Source of the DNA: Diaporthe sp. PMI_573
Taxonomy: Eukaryota; Ascomycota; Sordariomycetes; Diaporthales; Diaporthaceae
Length of the DNA stretch: 64,000 nt
Assembly (NCBI GenBank): GCA_021399435.1
Contig: JAJTUP010000097.1
Span: forward strand, 62,001 to 126,000
Direction: 5' to 3'
Positions within the stretch are counted from its first letter, which is position 1. Each line of letters starts with the position of its first letter. Under the pieces are notes generated by a model. The model worked only from the letters and a program-made list of their open reading frames with translations. It searched no databases and had not been told where the DNA came from. A program made the position numbers and the translations under genes. Positions 1-13,294 of this stretch are shown piece after piece.

Positions 1-3000
1 CTTGGCAGGACCCTTAGTAAGGGCTCGTCAGCTCGCGTGCGGCTTGCGCGCCATCGACTGACCGGGCAGTCCGTCGCTGTCAAGATCATATCCAAGAAGA
101 CCGCGTACCTGTCCCAAGCTGGCAGCATCGCACAGCTCGACAAGGTGGAGAGGCAGCTTCCAGAAGCGGACGATGGATTTCGTCGGCTACCTGTGACCGT
201 GGAGCGAGAGATCGCAATCATGAAGTTGATCGAGCATCCGAACATCATCAAGATTCTTGACGTCTGGGAGAACCGGAATGAAATGTAATGTGACCTCATA
301 TTGTGACATCCAAACTCGAGACCACACCACGAGGCATCCCACTGACATCGGTCCCCTCCTGCAGTTACCTGATTCTCGAATACTGCGACAGCAAAGACAT
401 GTTCTCATATATCAACAACCGTGGCAAGCTGAGCGAGCGTGGCGCCGTCTACGTCTTCCGACAGATGATGAGCGCCATGGAATACTGTCACTCCTTTAAT
501 ATTTGCCACCGGGATCTCAAGCCAGAGAACATTTTACTCTCCGATGCGTACGAGGTCAAGATCATTGACTTCGGCATGGCCGCTCTCCATCAAAACGATA
601 AGAAGCTACGCACTGCCTGCGGAAGCCCTCACTACGCTGCTCCCGAACTTCTCAAGCAAAAGACGTATCGTGGAGACAAGACAGATGTCTGGAGCATGGG
701 GGTCATCCTGTTCGCCATGTTGGAGCAGAGACTTCCCTTCGACGACCCGCACATGCCCACGATGTTGTCATTGTCGAAGAGGGCACTCTATGTCATGCCT
801 GATGCTTTCAGTCCTGATGCCAAAGACATGATCCGGCGCATTCTTGTGACCGATCCGGATAAACGCATCTCAATTCGCGAGATGTGGGACCACCCGCTCA
901 TCAAGAAATATGATAGATTCCCTGGTTTCGAGCAACATCGGAAACAGCCTCTCGACATGAGAGCGAGGTCAAAAGACGCTCCCATCAATGTCCGCGACAT
1001 AGATCCTCAGATTCTGCGGCCGCTCCGTGCCATGTGGCACTCTGCAGACGAGAAGGAAATCAAGTCCAAGCTTCTGAGCAAGGGGCCGAACGAGCAGAAG
1101 CTCTTCTATCACCTTCTCGTGAGCCACCGGGACCGCCTTCTGGAGAATTACGACCCCGAGTTGGCCCACTCCACAAGCGACTATCACCACCTGCGCCCGC
1201 CGGCTTGGACAACACGCGTCTCAACTCGCCAGTTCAAACTCCAGGGACGAACACCATCCCGCTTCACAGTGATATCGACCGTCGCCGACACTGAAGCCGG
1301 TGGAACGGTGCGCAGTTACGACCCATACTATGCCTCACGCGACCTGGCGCCTGGCCAAGCGAGTCGCGCGAGGATCGTGGTTCACCGTGCCCGCAGTCTG
1401 GAGCCTGGAAAAGCAAGGAGCGTGGCATCCGGCTCCGTGCCGTCTAGGATGGGGACAGGGTCTTCGTCAGTGGCGAGGAAGAGAATGAACCCTTCGATTC
1501 GCTCGCGAACCGTGAGCTATGCGCCATCCCAGCGTAGTTCAATGAGTTCGATTCGCAGCAGTCGTCAAGGCACCACGAGCTTATTAGTCAAGCCTCGACA
1601 TAGACGCGGTGTGAACTTTCCGAGCACCCGCAAAGGTCAACCATCAGCCAACCAACAAGGAAACGACGGCAGTATTGCGGCATCAGCCAGCATCGCGGGT
1701 GATCAGTCGACATATGACAGGGATAACACCTCGCCCAATAGTCCTCGCAAAAAGATCAAGAAAGAGCACAACTCGACGAACTCGCTCCGTCACATCGGCG
1801 CTTACGCGCCTGCTGTAGACGAGGAGATAATCCATTTCAGCAACAGCATTGCCAGGGATTGCGATGATGCCTTCAGCAGCTCGCTTATTGGCTCGCCTTC
1901 CGACACTCTGGATAGGAACCGCACAAGCCTTACGCCCTTCTCTATTGAGTTCGGTACACCTCCGATTCAGAAGACACCGGAGCCTGCTTGCACACCTCGT
2001 GCTGCTGTCAACCCCTGGGATTCGAGGCCATTGCCACCCACGCCTCCGAATGAGATCACACCCAAATCTCAGCGCTTCCACAGTCCCGAGGATCTCCAGA
2101 CCAATGTTCGAAAAGACCCAGTCAAGTCCCTCAACGTAGCGCCTTTGGCTACTTCTTCTGCAGGCCAGCGCCGCATCACATCGGCACCTGTCTATGCACA
2201 GTATGCCCGTGACACACGCCCTCTGCCGTCGATTTTCGAGTCACCAAAAGTAGTCAATGGTCAGGTCCGGATTGTTTCAGCACCACCTATGAGAACCTCG
2301 GCTGCGCTGCCAACTCCCGGCGACAACAGCAATCTGGACTTCCTGGCAGCCAACGCCGAGCACACTATCCGGGTCGTGAAGTCTCCTTCAGCAATGAAGT
2401 CGGAAGAATCTTCCATCATCCCCAAGCCACTCAATGTCCGCAAGAAGCCTGCAAGTGCTTCGGCCGTGATAAGCGAGGTTCAAAAGGCATCCGAGGAATC
2501 GGAAGGTCGAAAGAACCACGGTTTCCAAAACCGGATGCCGGACCTGCCCGAAGAGCCGACAACGAATGGCCGGTCAAGCAGCAATGGCTCGTCTGTCGGG
2601 CCCAAGAAGAAATTGTCTACGTGGTTTCGACGGAATTCGAGGGCCAATTCCAAGGGTGAGATGGAGGAGACTCCTGGTACTTCGGTGGTGAGCGAGGACC
2701 AGCCGCGCGAGACAACCTTAGTCGCCACTGATCCTCAGCGATTCGAGTCGATCTTGACAGGCATGCACCCACCTACGGTGGCCGCTCAGCCCTCCAAGAA
2801 GAAGAGCTTCATGTTCTGGAAGACCTCAAGGAGCAATAATCGAATGTCGATTGCAGGTAGGAATCGAGACCGCCGTGGGATGTTATATTCTGGGCAGTCT
2901 CGCTAACACGTCAAAGCTTCAGACTATGAAGACGAGGGAACGAGCTTCGATGCCGCCCATTACCTTTCCAGAGGTCCATCGATGACCCAGGATGGCTATG

Positions 3001-3535
3001 GTGACAATGCTGACGCTGTCGCGCGGAAGATCGAGCCACGACAGAACTGGCTGGCCCGTCTCTTCCGATTCAAGCCGTCCAGGCGGTATCTGTGCCTGCA
3101 GATGTCGCGTCGCCGCGCTCGGCAGGAGGTTGCTATCCTGTTGCGGGAGTGGCGTAAATGGGGCATACGAGACGTCGAGGTTGACAAGGAGCGCAACATT
3201 GTATTTGCGAGAGTGGGCAAGAAGAATTGTGAGTGCAGGTGACCAACTGTTGCGTTACGTAGCTACAATCACCGAGAAGGATGGAATTAGCTGACAGAGT
3301 GCAAAACGAACTAGTCCTGAACATCAAGGAGGTTCATTTCGCTGTCGAGATCATCACAGTGATTGAGCACGGCAAGCGCAACCACCTCAGCATTGTCCGA
3401 TACACACAGGAGAAGGGGGCCGCGAGCAGTTTCCACAAGGTGGTCGACACGATGCACGGCGTCTTCACGGGCCGTGGCCTCCTCGTCCAGGACAGCAGAA
3501 AGGCCAAGATGATGATCAAGACGCTCAACTCTTGA
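1..3535 (+). CDS. gin4: Gin4/Hsl1/Kcc4-type (Nim1-related) Ser/Thr protein kinase, 5' partial
   Basis: Exons 1-284 (reading frame starts at base 1), 365-2856, 2923-3228 and 3315-3535, giving 1100 visible residues. Introns are 80, 66 and 86 bp with GT-AG ends; the joins restore NEIYLILEYCD, GDYEDEG-type and KKNFLNIKEVHF sequences. The N-terminal kinase domain shows VAVKIISKK (ATP lysine), HRDLKPEN (about 505-530), DFG (567-575) and an APE motif. A long low-complexity, Ser/Pro/Arg-rich middle follows. The last two exons carry a KA1-like membrane-binding domain (FLNIKEVHFAVEI, SIVRYTQEKG). This order is that of the Hsl1/Gin4/Kcc4 kinases, which sit at the septin collar or septum and link septin organisation to inhibition of Swe1/Wee1 at G2/M. 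Role and location are inferred from the family. The true start lies before base 1. The glycine loop reads LSKGSSARV, less canonical than GxGxxG. Family assignment is firm; which yeast paralogue it matches is not. Confidence 0.9.
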
Positions 3536-5328
3536 GATTAGGAGGCAGAGCTCTGTTCATCTTCGAAAAGCCACTTGCCGTGCCTATGTAACGGTGGTGG
3601 CCTCTGCGGTGTGGTTGAGCCCTTGTTTGCTGGGTGACGGCTAACAGCCAAGATTGGACACATCTTCCTGTTTCTCCACCTGCTACTTCTGTATTTCGAA
3701 CAGCTTCTTTGGACTCTCATGGGTCGTACGCCAGCCACCACTTGGACTGGTGATTGAAGTGTCTCGAACCCACTGGTGGAGAGAAGACAAAGGTGTTACG
3801 AAAAAGACCAGATGGAAGGCGACTGGGGTCAACAGATGGAAGCTGGTTGGAAACTGATGACAATTGGATGGCCAGGACGCGGTGTTGCTTGACAAAGGCG
3901 AGCTTGGTATTTCAGTATTTGTGGGCGAGATGCAGAGAGGCACGGCTGTCTAAGCTGTTCGTCATAATTGCAAAAAAAGAAAGGAGAGGGCAAGAAAAGG
4001 AGAAGAAAAAAAGATAGATTCGGCATCCCGATCCCCCCATCCTGATAGTTGCTCTCGAAAAGGCAACATGCATTGTTGCACGGCTTCTTTGGCCAATGCT
4101 CTTCCCCCAGCTTAGCGGAGGGCTGGTGACAGGCAGAATTGGTAGAAATAAGTTTTTGTAGTCTTTAACCTGAGTCATCCCATCGGCAGTAGGAAAAGGT
4201 GTTATGCAATTCTATCGAGTCCCATGTATTGCTGTGGCGATAGCAAGTCGAGAAGCTCGGAGAATATCGGCCCAAGAAAGTCGACCTCGGCTCGACTGGT
4301 GGCGGCCACCGGCTTCGGCAGTATGGAAGTCGGAACTTGTCCGAGCGTCAGGCATAACATATCATGCTTTTGTCCCATGTGCACTGTTCGTCGGACTGCC
4401 TCCCGGGCTCGGCTGCACACCCGGCGGCCCCCAGCAAAGCGCAGGTCGTGGTCGTGGGAACGGGTGCAGATACGACATCGGCACGAGAATCTGGGGGATG
4501 TGGATCGCAGTTTTGACCAACGACTTGACACATGCACGAACGGTCCGTATCCGTACGGCCATGGCCGCCCGCCCTCAACACCAATGTGGCCGCCTTGTCA
4601 CCATCACCGGTCATGAGAATTGGTGAAGACCGAATCGCGGAAGCCAAGGGGCTTTCAACAAGAGGGGGGCTGCTTGGTCGACTGCCGTGCTGGAATGTCA
4701 CTCAATACAAATGGGGACAAGATAGGCCGAGTACTTATTAATGACGACACGGGCTCCCCAAAGCAGCCCCCCCTCCCCCTCACATGCCAATCCAGGAGCT
4801 GTCGAGTCTGAGTGCCCACCGTGCCACCCTAGCCCTGTTGCCCTGCAAGCACTTGGCCCTCCCTTGGCCCCCTCCCCCACATTATCACAAGCGCATCATC
4901 GCATCAGTCGCCGGCTATCTGGGGAGGTACCCAGGCACGAAACTCCCTCTCACCCGAGACGTACCGACGGCCAACCACCAACCTTAGCACGGATAGCCGC
5001 CCATTGACCAACAACCATACATAGCCCCAGTCTCCCGGCTTGCTCCCCGATCTAGACTTCTAGGAGAAGGAGAAGGAGAAGGAAGCAACACCACGCCCTG
5101 CCTTAGCAGTTACTGCCGAACCAAGTTTATATTCCTCCTCAGTCTCCTGTTATAAGCTCCCCTTCTGCCCCTTGGAGCCACTGCCTGGACCTTTGCGCAG
5201 TCACGCTCAGACCCCGTCGACACAGTCGCAACGGCTGGACCTGTTGGCTCCAAACTGCACAAAACACCAACCAGTCCAATCGGATAATATAATACAATAC
5301 AATACACAAATACACCTCCCACGCAGCC
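3536..5328. other. Intergenic: 3' flank of kinase gene and 5' flank of malate synthase
   Basis: No reading frame here has a recognisable domain. An A/G-rich tract at about 3970-4015 probably lies in or just after the kinase 3' UTR. The right part (about 4740-5328) becomes C/T-rich, contains a GA-rich (GGAGAA)n stretch at 5061-5083, and is the likely promoter and leader of the malate synthase gene. Confidence 0.6.
4919..5328 (+). promoter_or_regulatory. Probable promoter/leader of malate synthase with two CreA-type sites
   Basis: CTGGGG at 4919-4924 and CCCCAG (its complement) at 5025-5030 both fit the carbon-catabolite repressor consensus SYGGRG. A TATA-like TTATAAG occurs around 5150-5156, followed by a pyrimidine-rich leader to the ATG at 5329, which sits in a good context (GCAGCCATGG). 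CreA repression of glyoxylate-cycle genes on glucose is known in Aspergillus. That these particular hexamers are used is inference, because such short sites occur often by chance. Confidence 0.35.
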
Positions 5329-7341
5329 ATGGCCTCAACCGACACCATCCTGCAAGGCGTCAACATCCTTGGCGCCGTCAACGACGCGCAGAAGAAGATC
5401 CTGACGCCCCCAGCGCTGGCTTTCCTGGCACTGCTGCACCGCTCCTTCAACAGCACGCGCAAGCAGCTCCTGGAGCGCCGCAAGATCCGCCAGGCCGAGC
5501 TGGACAAGGGCAACCTGCCCGACTTCTTGCCAGAGACCAAGCACATCCGCGACAATGAGACCTGGAGAGGCGCACCCCCCGCACCCGGGCTGGTGGATAG
5601 GCGCGTGGAGATCACGGGCCCAACCGACAGGAAGATGGTGGTTAACGCGCTGAACTCGGATGTTTGGACGTATATGGCTGATTTCGAAGGTGAGTAGACT
5701 CTGTTCTCGAGCATGTGGCAGCGGTACCGCGACACCGGATCTGTGGCTGACAAGCCATGAGGGCAGACTCAAGCGCTCCCACCTGGGACAACATGATAAA
5801 CGGCCAGGTCAACCTGTACGACGCCAACAGGCGCCAGGTCGACTTCAAGCAGGGCCAAAAGGAGTACAAGCTCCGCACCGACCGCACATTGCCCACCCTC
5901 ATCGTGCGGCCCCGAGGTTGGCACCTGGATGAGAAGCACGTCACGGTGGACGGCGAGCCCATCTCTGGCTCCCTGTTCGACTTTGGCCTGTACTTCTACC
6001 ACAACGCCTTCGAGTCCGTCAGGCGCGGCCACGGCCCCTACTTCTACCTGCCCAAGATGGAGTCGCACCTCGAGGCCCGCCTCTGGAATGATGCCTTTAA
6101 CCTCGCGCAGGACTACATCGGCATGCCCCGCGGCACCATCCGCGGCACCGTCCTCATCGAGACCATCCTGGCCGCCTTCGAGATGGACGAGATCATCTAC
6201 GAGCTGCGCGACCACTCCTCGGGGCTGAACTGCGGCCGCTGGGACTACATCTTCAGCGTCATCAAGAAGTTCAGGCAGAACAGCAATTTCGTGCTGCCCG
6301 ACCGCAGCGCCGTCACCATGACCGTCCCCTTCATGGACGCCTACGTCAAGCTGCTCATCCAGACCTGCCACAAGCGTGGTGTGCACGCCATGGGCGGCAT
6401 GGCTGCGCAGATCCCTATCAAGGACGACAAGGAGGCCAACGATAAGGCAATGGAGGGCGTGAGGGCCGACAAGCTGAGGGAGGTGCGCGCCGGACATGAC
6501 GGGTACGTTCGCCAGCCTGTGCTTTCTTTGTCCTTCTTGGGCCTTGAAGAAACACGAGACTACGCCGATACACTGGAGAGCGAGAAGTAACTGACGTTGA
6601 CAACAGAACATGGGTCGCCCACCCTGCCCTGGCGTCGATCGCCGTCGACATCTTTAACAAGCACATGCCGACGCCAAACCAGCTCTTCAACCGCCGCGAG
6701 GACGTCAAGATTGGTCAGAACGACCTGCTCAACATGAACGTCCCCGGCAAGATCACCGAAGCGGGCATCCGTAAGAACCTGAACATTGGCCTCGGCTACA
6801 TGGAGGCTTGGGTCAGGGGTGTTGGTTGTGTGCCCATCAACTACCTTATGTGAGTTTCTGTGTGCCCTCTTCAACTCCTCCTGGGGATATATTTTGCCCC
6901 TCCGAAAGGTACCTTTTGAAGTGTTCGGCTGGCTAAATGTGAGGCAAAACACAGGGAGGACGCCGCCACCGCCGAAGTCTCCCGCAGTCAACTCTGGCAA
7001 TGGGTCCGCCATGGTGTGACGACCTCGGAGGGCAAGCGCGTCGACAAGGCCTACGCGCTCAAGCTGCTCAAGGAGCAGTCTGACGAGCTGGCAAAGAAGG
7101 CCGGCCCGGGCAACAAGTTCCACCTGGCCGCCCAGTATTTCTCTGGGCAGGTCACAGGCGAGGACTATGCTGATTTCTTGACATCGTGAGTTGTTCCCCA
7201 CCCCTTCCCGTCCCTCTTCAATAAGCCCCCTTCATTGGCTTGGGCTTTATTTGGCAACACTTACACTGACGTGTGATCTCTAGGTTGCTATACAACGAGA
7301 TCACCACTGTTGGAAACGCTGCGCCTGCATCGAAGCTGTGA
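5329..7341 (+). CDS. acuE: Malate synthase, peroxisomal/glyoxysomal (EC 2.3.3.9)
   Basis: Condenses glyoxylate and acetyl-CoA to malate in the glyoxylate cycle, needed for growth on acetate and fatty acids. Exons are 5329-5689, 5767-6502, 6607-6849, 6955-7185 and 7284-7341; they join to 1629 nt, 542 residues, the usual fungal length. The malate synthase signature [16 protein letters not shown] is at residues 268-283. Other family blocks are complete: DFEDSSAPTW across intron 1, [27 protein letters not shown] across intron 2, and [17 protein letters not shown] across intron 3. The C-terminus is SKL, a textbook PTS1 peroxisome signal, carried on the tiny last exon. Introns are 77, 104, 105 and 98 bp. 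Start chosen at the ATG giving [15 protein letters not shown]. Known as acuE in Aspergillus and acu-9 in Neurospora. Nothing broken. Confidence 0.97.
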
Positions 7342-10300
7342 TCTGGTGGACGAATGTGCGAACGGAAGGTCTGTCTCCTTTGAATTTATAGGGCAACCGT
7401 TTTTTCACGAAGCATGTATGAATTGATGTCGATAAATTGACAATATATTGATCTACCATCTGCCTACTGCCGTATCTGTTGTGTCGAGGGCCCTAGTTGT
7501 TTGCATTTCTGGCTCCACGCGTCTAGATGCCTACACGCTGCGACGGCTTGCAGTGATTCTACGGGATGCATGCCATTATACGCAGTAATGTCTTTTTTCT
7601 TTTCTTTTTTTAGCGGCCTTTGACACTAAGAGGTAGCTGATATTTCAGACTCAAAATGTGCCGCCAACGTCTTCCATGCATCCATCTCCACGGCGTGTGT
7701 GGGTAGCGGTGAGGGACATCCCGGCATTGTGGTCTCCGAATGCAATATCAATATGTCCACCATAAGGAATACGATGATCGATCCTCTGACTGTTCTGGCC
7801 CTGGATATCGCACTCGTGTTGTCTTCAGAGCGTCTGACCTCCATCCAATCAGGCTTGAGTACTTTCTTCTTTCTCCCAGAACTGATTGCTCCTACACCCC
7901 TGACGAAGGCCATGTGAGGCACGGAATGATACACGAACCCCACTGAATCCTGTGATTCAGTCTCGGTGAGGGCACATTCACGTCTCTTGCTCCAGGGTGT
8001 TGCATTTGCTGGCCTGGGAGTGAAAGACGGGACGGTGTCACCCCTACCAGCCCGGGGCAGGGTCGTCACCAGCACTCGGGCCCTTCTTCTGATACTGTCC
8101 CGAAACTCTGTAAGGAACCCACCGGCGAGCGTGAATGTCAGCTTATTGCTCGCAATGACGTATAGAATGGTGATATCTGAGGCAGAATTGACGGTTTCCC
8201 TCACCGCGGTCGACCTATATCACCGGCAGCAGGGCAAAGATGAGATCAAAGCTGGCTGGAAACTCTCCCACTGTATGGCGGATCTCACCCTGAGCCATCA
8301 ATTTTGTCTACAAATACGCCCCGAGGTACTGAAAGAAGGTGAGCATAGCAGTGTTCATCCGATCATGACAACATTGGCTTTCGATCATCTCAAGCATGTC
8401 GCAAGGTCGGTCGGTCAGCTTCTGCGGGCATGTCGGGGGAGTCTAGCTTGCTCGCCTGGCTGCGAAGTTGAGAGGTCGAGCGACTCATGTACCGCTGACA
8501 CTAATGGCAGCAGGTCGACTTCCAGACTGAACAGCAGCCATCCCAAGGAATATCTGGACACACATATCCATCCTAGTCCTAGCTGCCCTCAAGGACCCAG
8601 TCTTGTTAGTGAGATATGCCCGGACGCGCCGATGGAACCCATAGTGTAGACATAACCAAGTCAGTCGATTGTGAATAATCAAGCACAACAAGGAGCCCAT
8701 CCCAGAAGTCAGACTGCGACGGACTTGGTCGCAGTGTAGAGGGGCCACCTTGGTCAGCTTCGGCCAAAAATGACACGGTCAACTTCGAGCAAGTATCAGG
8801 CCACTTGAGACCATCGTACACAAAGAAATTACGTTTTGCTCTGTCAAACACGCATTATTATTTTTCTGCTCAAGCCTTACACGTTTTGAATCTCGATTGA
8901 ACATCATAACAGTTGACCAACCGACACAGCGGAGATGATCTTACGTGAGCCCGCTGGAGTGAGCCATGTGTCGCCAGCCCGGAGAAGGGCCGGGGCAAGT
9001 GGGAGAGCAGCCCTGTCGACTTCTCAGGCCTGACCGCCGCATCAAAGAGTCTCGCTTCATCACTCTGGGTCGCTATATGGCATTGGAGCGTTCGTTTAGA
9101 TTAGTTGATACCTCCTCATGGCTCGAGATTACGGCAAAGCTTTTGGTCGTACGCGTGAACTCAACTCAGGACTGCCCGTAGTCTTGCGCACGACGGCCAG
9201 CAGTCAGAACAGAGCCTGAAGAACGCTCGAGAACTCCTGCGCGAGACATCTGGTCGCGCAAACACAGGTCTAGAACACCATAGGACGTGGACAAAGGCTC
9301 TCCATGCCGACCGGGTTCCACTCTGCCCAAGATGTTCGCGCTGTCCCTGGTCCAGCTTCCCAGTCCCGACATATGCTCGTCGCTCACGTATCAGGTGTGA
9401 TGTCCACGCCGTTGCATCTACGCGAAATCTTTGAGACACAGGCAGTCTGCCTTCTCTACAAAAGCCTAGCTGCGGAGTATCATTGCTCTACCTCCGCCTC
9501 GACAGCCCACTGAATGGTCACCTAGATCACCGTCTCCGATCTCCTCCGTAAAACTTAATCAATATCGAATAGTTATTGCTGTCCAAGGAAAGCCCACTTA
9601 CAGGCTCAAGGGTGGTACTTAGAGACCAGTCTGCAGCAATACCCAGCCATCTCCCTAGTGAGGACGCCGAGGAGAACGTCGAGGTGAGCCCCGGAGTGCT
9701 CTCGGTCCGCAGGTGGAATCTTTTTTCGAGCCTACTCGGACAATTTCAAGCCCCAGAACTGCCTCCACGGCGTGATTCCAGGCTCAGCCCTGTCGTATAA
9801 CGATTTTGAGGGTGTGAAGGCAAAGGATAACCTAGTGATGCGTGCGACGGTGGTGGACCCTGATCATGCCAAGAGGCGCCGCGATGAGAAAGAAGGCGAC
9901 CAGACCAGTTGACCGGTTGGGCGGAGCACACTGCGAGCTCACGGAGCGTGGGGTGGCCGCCCTGAAGAAAATATGGGGGTAGCTTCTCATTAATCATCAT
10001 GGGACCTCCAGCTGACATCCTACAAGTGATAGATCTGCACGGGAGGCTTGCTGCCGGCATCATGAGAATGTGCCGCGAAGCTTGGTGAGAGGGCCGCATG
10101 GGAAGGTCTGGTTTCCCCGTTTTGACTGACGACCGGCCTCGATGCGAAGATGTTATTCTAGTGACTGACTGCACCAAGCCGGGGACTCGCAAAAGTTCAT
10201 CGAATGGCACGTTCCAGTCGGCGATCTGTGTCTTTCTCTTCACACAATATCGACGACGTGCAGATGAGGCTGCTCAATATGGAGCAACCCATTGCGAACT

Positions 10301-11421
10301 TCCATCCAGGCCTCTGGCAAAACCGGAACGCGGCCAGATGTGCAGCTCAACATCTACAGATTCTTGGCGACAACATGGATGTCTAAGATTTTGATCGGAA
10401 TGGATGCTAGCCCTGAGGAATTGTTGGCGGGTTGGGCGGTGATGAGGTTGACGATCTCTGAAGCTGCATCGCATCAGGGGCGTGGGGGTTTCTTGCCCAC
10501 GCATGTGCTCGGAGTCTTCCTCCCTGTCGACCGTAATTAAAAGTACGAGATTGCTTGATCTGAGAGGTCATACATTCCATTCGCAATTCCCAAGCAAAGG
10601 CCTTGGGCAGAAATGTGTTCCTGGCCTGTTGGAGGTTGATGAGTTTGCCTGTGATTCAGCCAGAGCTATCGACAGAGACGTGCGACCGCTGTAGCTTCTG
10701 GAATGTGGATTCTCAGCTGGATCCAATAGCATGTGGAGCTCGTTCCCCCTGAAGACCATTTGCCTGCGCACAAGCTGAAAACGAGAGACATCGGCAACAG
10801 GGGGGCGGATGAAATTCCGCCTGACCTCTCACCGAGAAGCAAAAGAGCTGAACACTTGCACATTCCTTCATCTCTCTGGGAACCCAGGTCCCTCCCAGCG
10901 AGCTTCAGCAATGCACTGTACTACTGGTGCCTAATTCCCAGCACGACAGCCTCAATTCTCCATTTCATTAGGATGGTGTTTCGATCCAGGCTTGTCAAAC
11001 AGGATCGCTCGTATCTGGCCACAGGGAATATTTCGCATACCGAGCATCTGAGACAACAAGTGTAAGTAGCGCGAGAGGCAGCTCGACTAAAGTCCAGCAG
11101 CTGGGGATACACAAGATCCCTGGCGGTCGGAATATTTGAAGTTGCCTTTGGGTATCGAGAAAAGGAATGTCTCAACCAGCCCCCGAGATGTGGCCCACCA
11201 GCGGCTTTCGGCGACGACCAGGCGCTGACAGCCTTGTCACAAAAGGCAATCAGGACCCTCTAGTTGTCTATCGACCACACTACCATGTATCACATTGGCT
11301 TGAGTCCGCATTGACCTAAGAATAGGTTGTGTAACTCACCCACAAGAGTCGCAAATGACATCAAGGACAATGGCGAGTACCGGCCATCGCATCCTTTGCC
11401 TCCTTTGAGGGGGGGGGGATA

Positions 11422-11448
11422 ATGAAAATGAAAATGAAAATGAAAATT
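11422..11448. repeat. (ATGAAA)n short tandem repeat next to a G-run
   Basis: About four copies of the hexamer ATGAAA follow a run of Gs at 11409-11418. No gene is nearby. Confidence 0.8.
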
Positions 11449-13255
11449 GATGGGAAATCATGCGGATGGGCGATGTAGGTCTGGAGCAGGGTAAGGGATC
11501 GACACAGGGGTCTCCAGACCCAAATCGCTGGATCTCGTGGTCGGGTTCGCGGGGAGCGAAGGCATCGAGCGACAACGCCTCCCGCGAATGTGATCAGCGT
11601 CGTGTGGCTCTCCTCGATGATAGCGCCAAGCTTGAAACCCCCAAGAGTGCGCAGAAGGCAACCAACTTTGACCTTGTTATGTGTCTCGGCTGCTGCAATC
11701 ATCGAAGAAGCACGTGTGTTGCCCAATTGGGCTCGTTGAACATCGAAGGATGGTGGTGGGCAGCCCGCGTGCTGCACATTGATCCTGCTCGCTAAAGCCT
11801 GCAGTACTAGCCTGCAGCCGCGCGGTAGACGGAGATATGTCAGGGCGCCCCGGCCACGATTGTTGAGGCATGCTCTAGGTGAAGAGAGCCACCAGCTATC
11901 AGTCGAGTAACTACGGCGCCGGTGCCTTATCGACGCTCTTCCCATACCGTCCACCAACTAACGCTATGCCATTACTTAAACATATGATGACAATGTGCCT
12001 GTCGCTGGGTCTCGATCGACGAGAAGCCTCCTGCATTCGACTTTCGTCCCAGCCGGGGTGATGTTGTCCTTTGAAGACAACCGTAGTAACCCGCATCGGA
12101 CTCTTGAAATGTGCTGTGTGATGGAGGTGGAATCCCCCGACGAGGCATCTAAAGGGATGGTTGGCCTTACCAACGGCCAACATGCATCACTGAGAGAATG
12201 CTCATGGCAGAAGTGAGTGTGGGAGGCTAGATCAATAGGCCTGGGCAGTTTCCTGCGCATCTTGGCCGTTGCCGTTTTCCGAACGGCTTGCTCGTGGTTT
12301 GTCATGAATTATGTTTCCCCCAGCCCCCGTTACACCTAACACACCACACAGCTGCTCGTTGATGGTGTCTCGAAGGGCATCTTCTGCACCAACTCGGCAG
12401 AGTCAGGTGTGGTTCGAGGTGGCAATGTCGACTGCGGTTCCCAAAGATCTGGGGCCCGAGCCTTCACGAAGGCCACCTCATGGGCAATGGTCCCACGCAG
12501 CTGGCAAGGGTTTCCAGGGTCCTGTACTTCTGCAGCTAAGCTGCACCTCTTCGCATTGTGAGGCTTGGCGACCACAGACCGACTGTTGGGGTGGGCCACT
12601 GACCGCCATCCCGTCTCTATTGCATGAAAGACACGGAATCTCGCACACACTAGATTAAGTCGTCATTTGGATCTAGCGTGTGCATGGTTCTTGCCTTTCC
12701 AGAGTGGTGTTTTGCACTAGACAGTGCAGAGAGGGGCAGGTGATGACCGATTTCCTCGAGGTGCCAGCTGGAGGAGATCGCAGCCCGAGAGCTTGCAGCA
12801 GGACGTTTGAGCTAACCGGAATGGGGACCGTCACACTCGCAGGCTCGAGCAGGCGTGCTTGTGTCCCTCAAACAGCTGGAGGTTTAGACAGACGCCTGCC
12901 CGCCAGATTAAGGGTCAGATCTTTCACGACCTGCGCTGTGGTCGATTCGATCCTTGGTAGGACGCTCTCCTAGCCCAAACGAGGGTCCATATGTCATCCG
13001 GTCTCTTTGGCCCAAATCTCGATAGCCTCCGTGGCCGGAAGTTTGACAGATCCGGGGCAGGAACATATGCACAGCAGAAGTGTCGGGACACAAGTGGCTT
13101 CTGCACAGATCAGATCGACGGACCTTTCTGCTTTGGAGAATCGTGCAGCAATACTGCGACGGTCCTCTACACCGACTGCAGCATTTGCCTGCAGCTCGTC
13201 GTAATTGGCGCCACTTCTGCAGCCTGTGCAGCTTCCACGAGGTTCAAGGATTAAT

Positions 13256-13294
13256 GCCAGCCAGCCTGCCAGCCAGCCAGCCAGCCAGCCAGCA
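13256..13294. repeat. (CAGC)n tetranucleotide microsatellite
   Basis: Nearly perfect CAGC tandem array with one interrupting CAGCCTGC unit, in the gene-poor stretch. Confidence 0.85.

Noticed and set aside
303..364. Kinase open frame extended upstream of the exon 2 acceptor (frame begins at 303)
   Set aside because: These bases are intron. The 284/365 join restores NEIYLILEYC of the kinase fold.
2857..2908. Apparent kinase C-terminus RNRDRRGMLYSGQSR
   Set aside because: It is translated intron 2; splicing to 2923 continues into the KA1-containing exons.
7626..8204. 192-codon minus-strand open frame, with a 227-codon plus-strand frame overlapping at 7966-8649
   Set aside because: Overlapping open frames on both strands, no recognisable domain, no splice-supported extension. 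Most likely chance.
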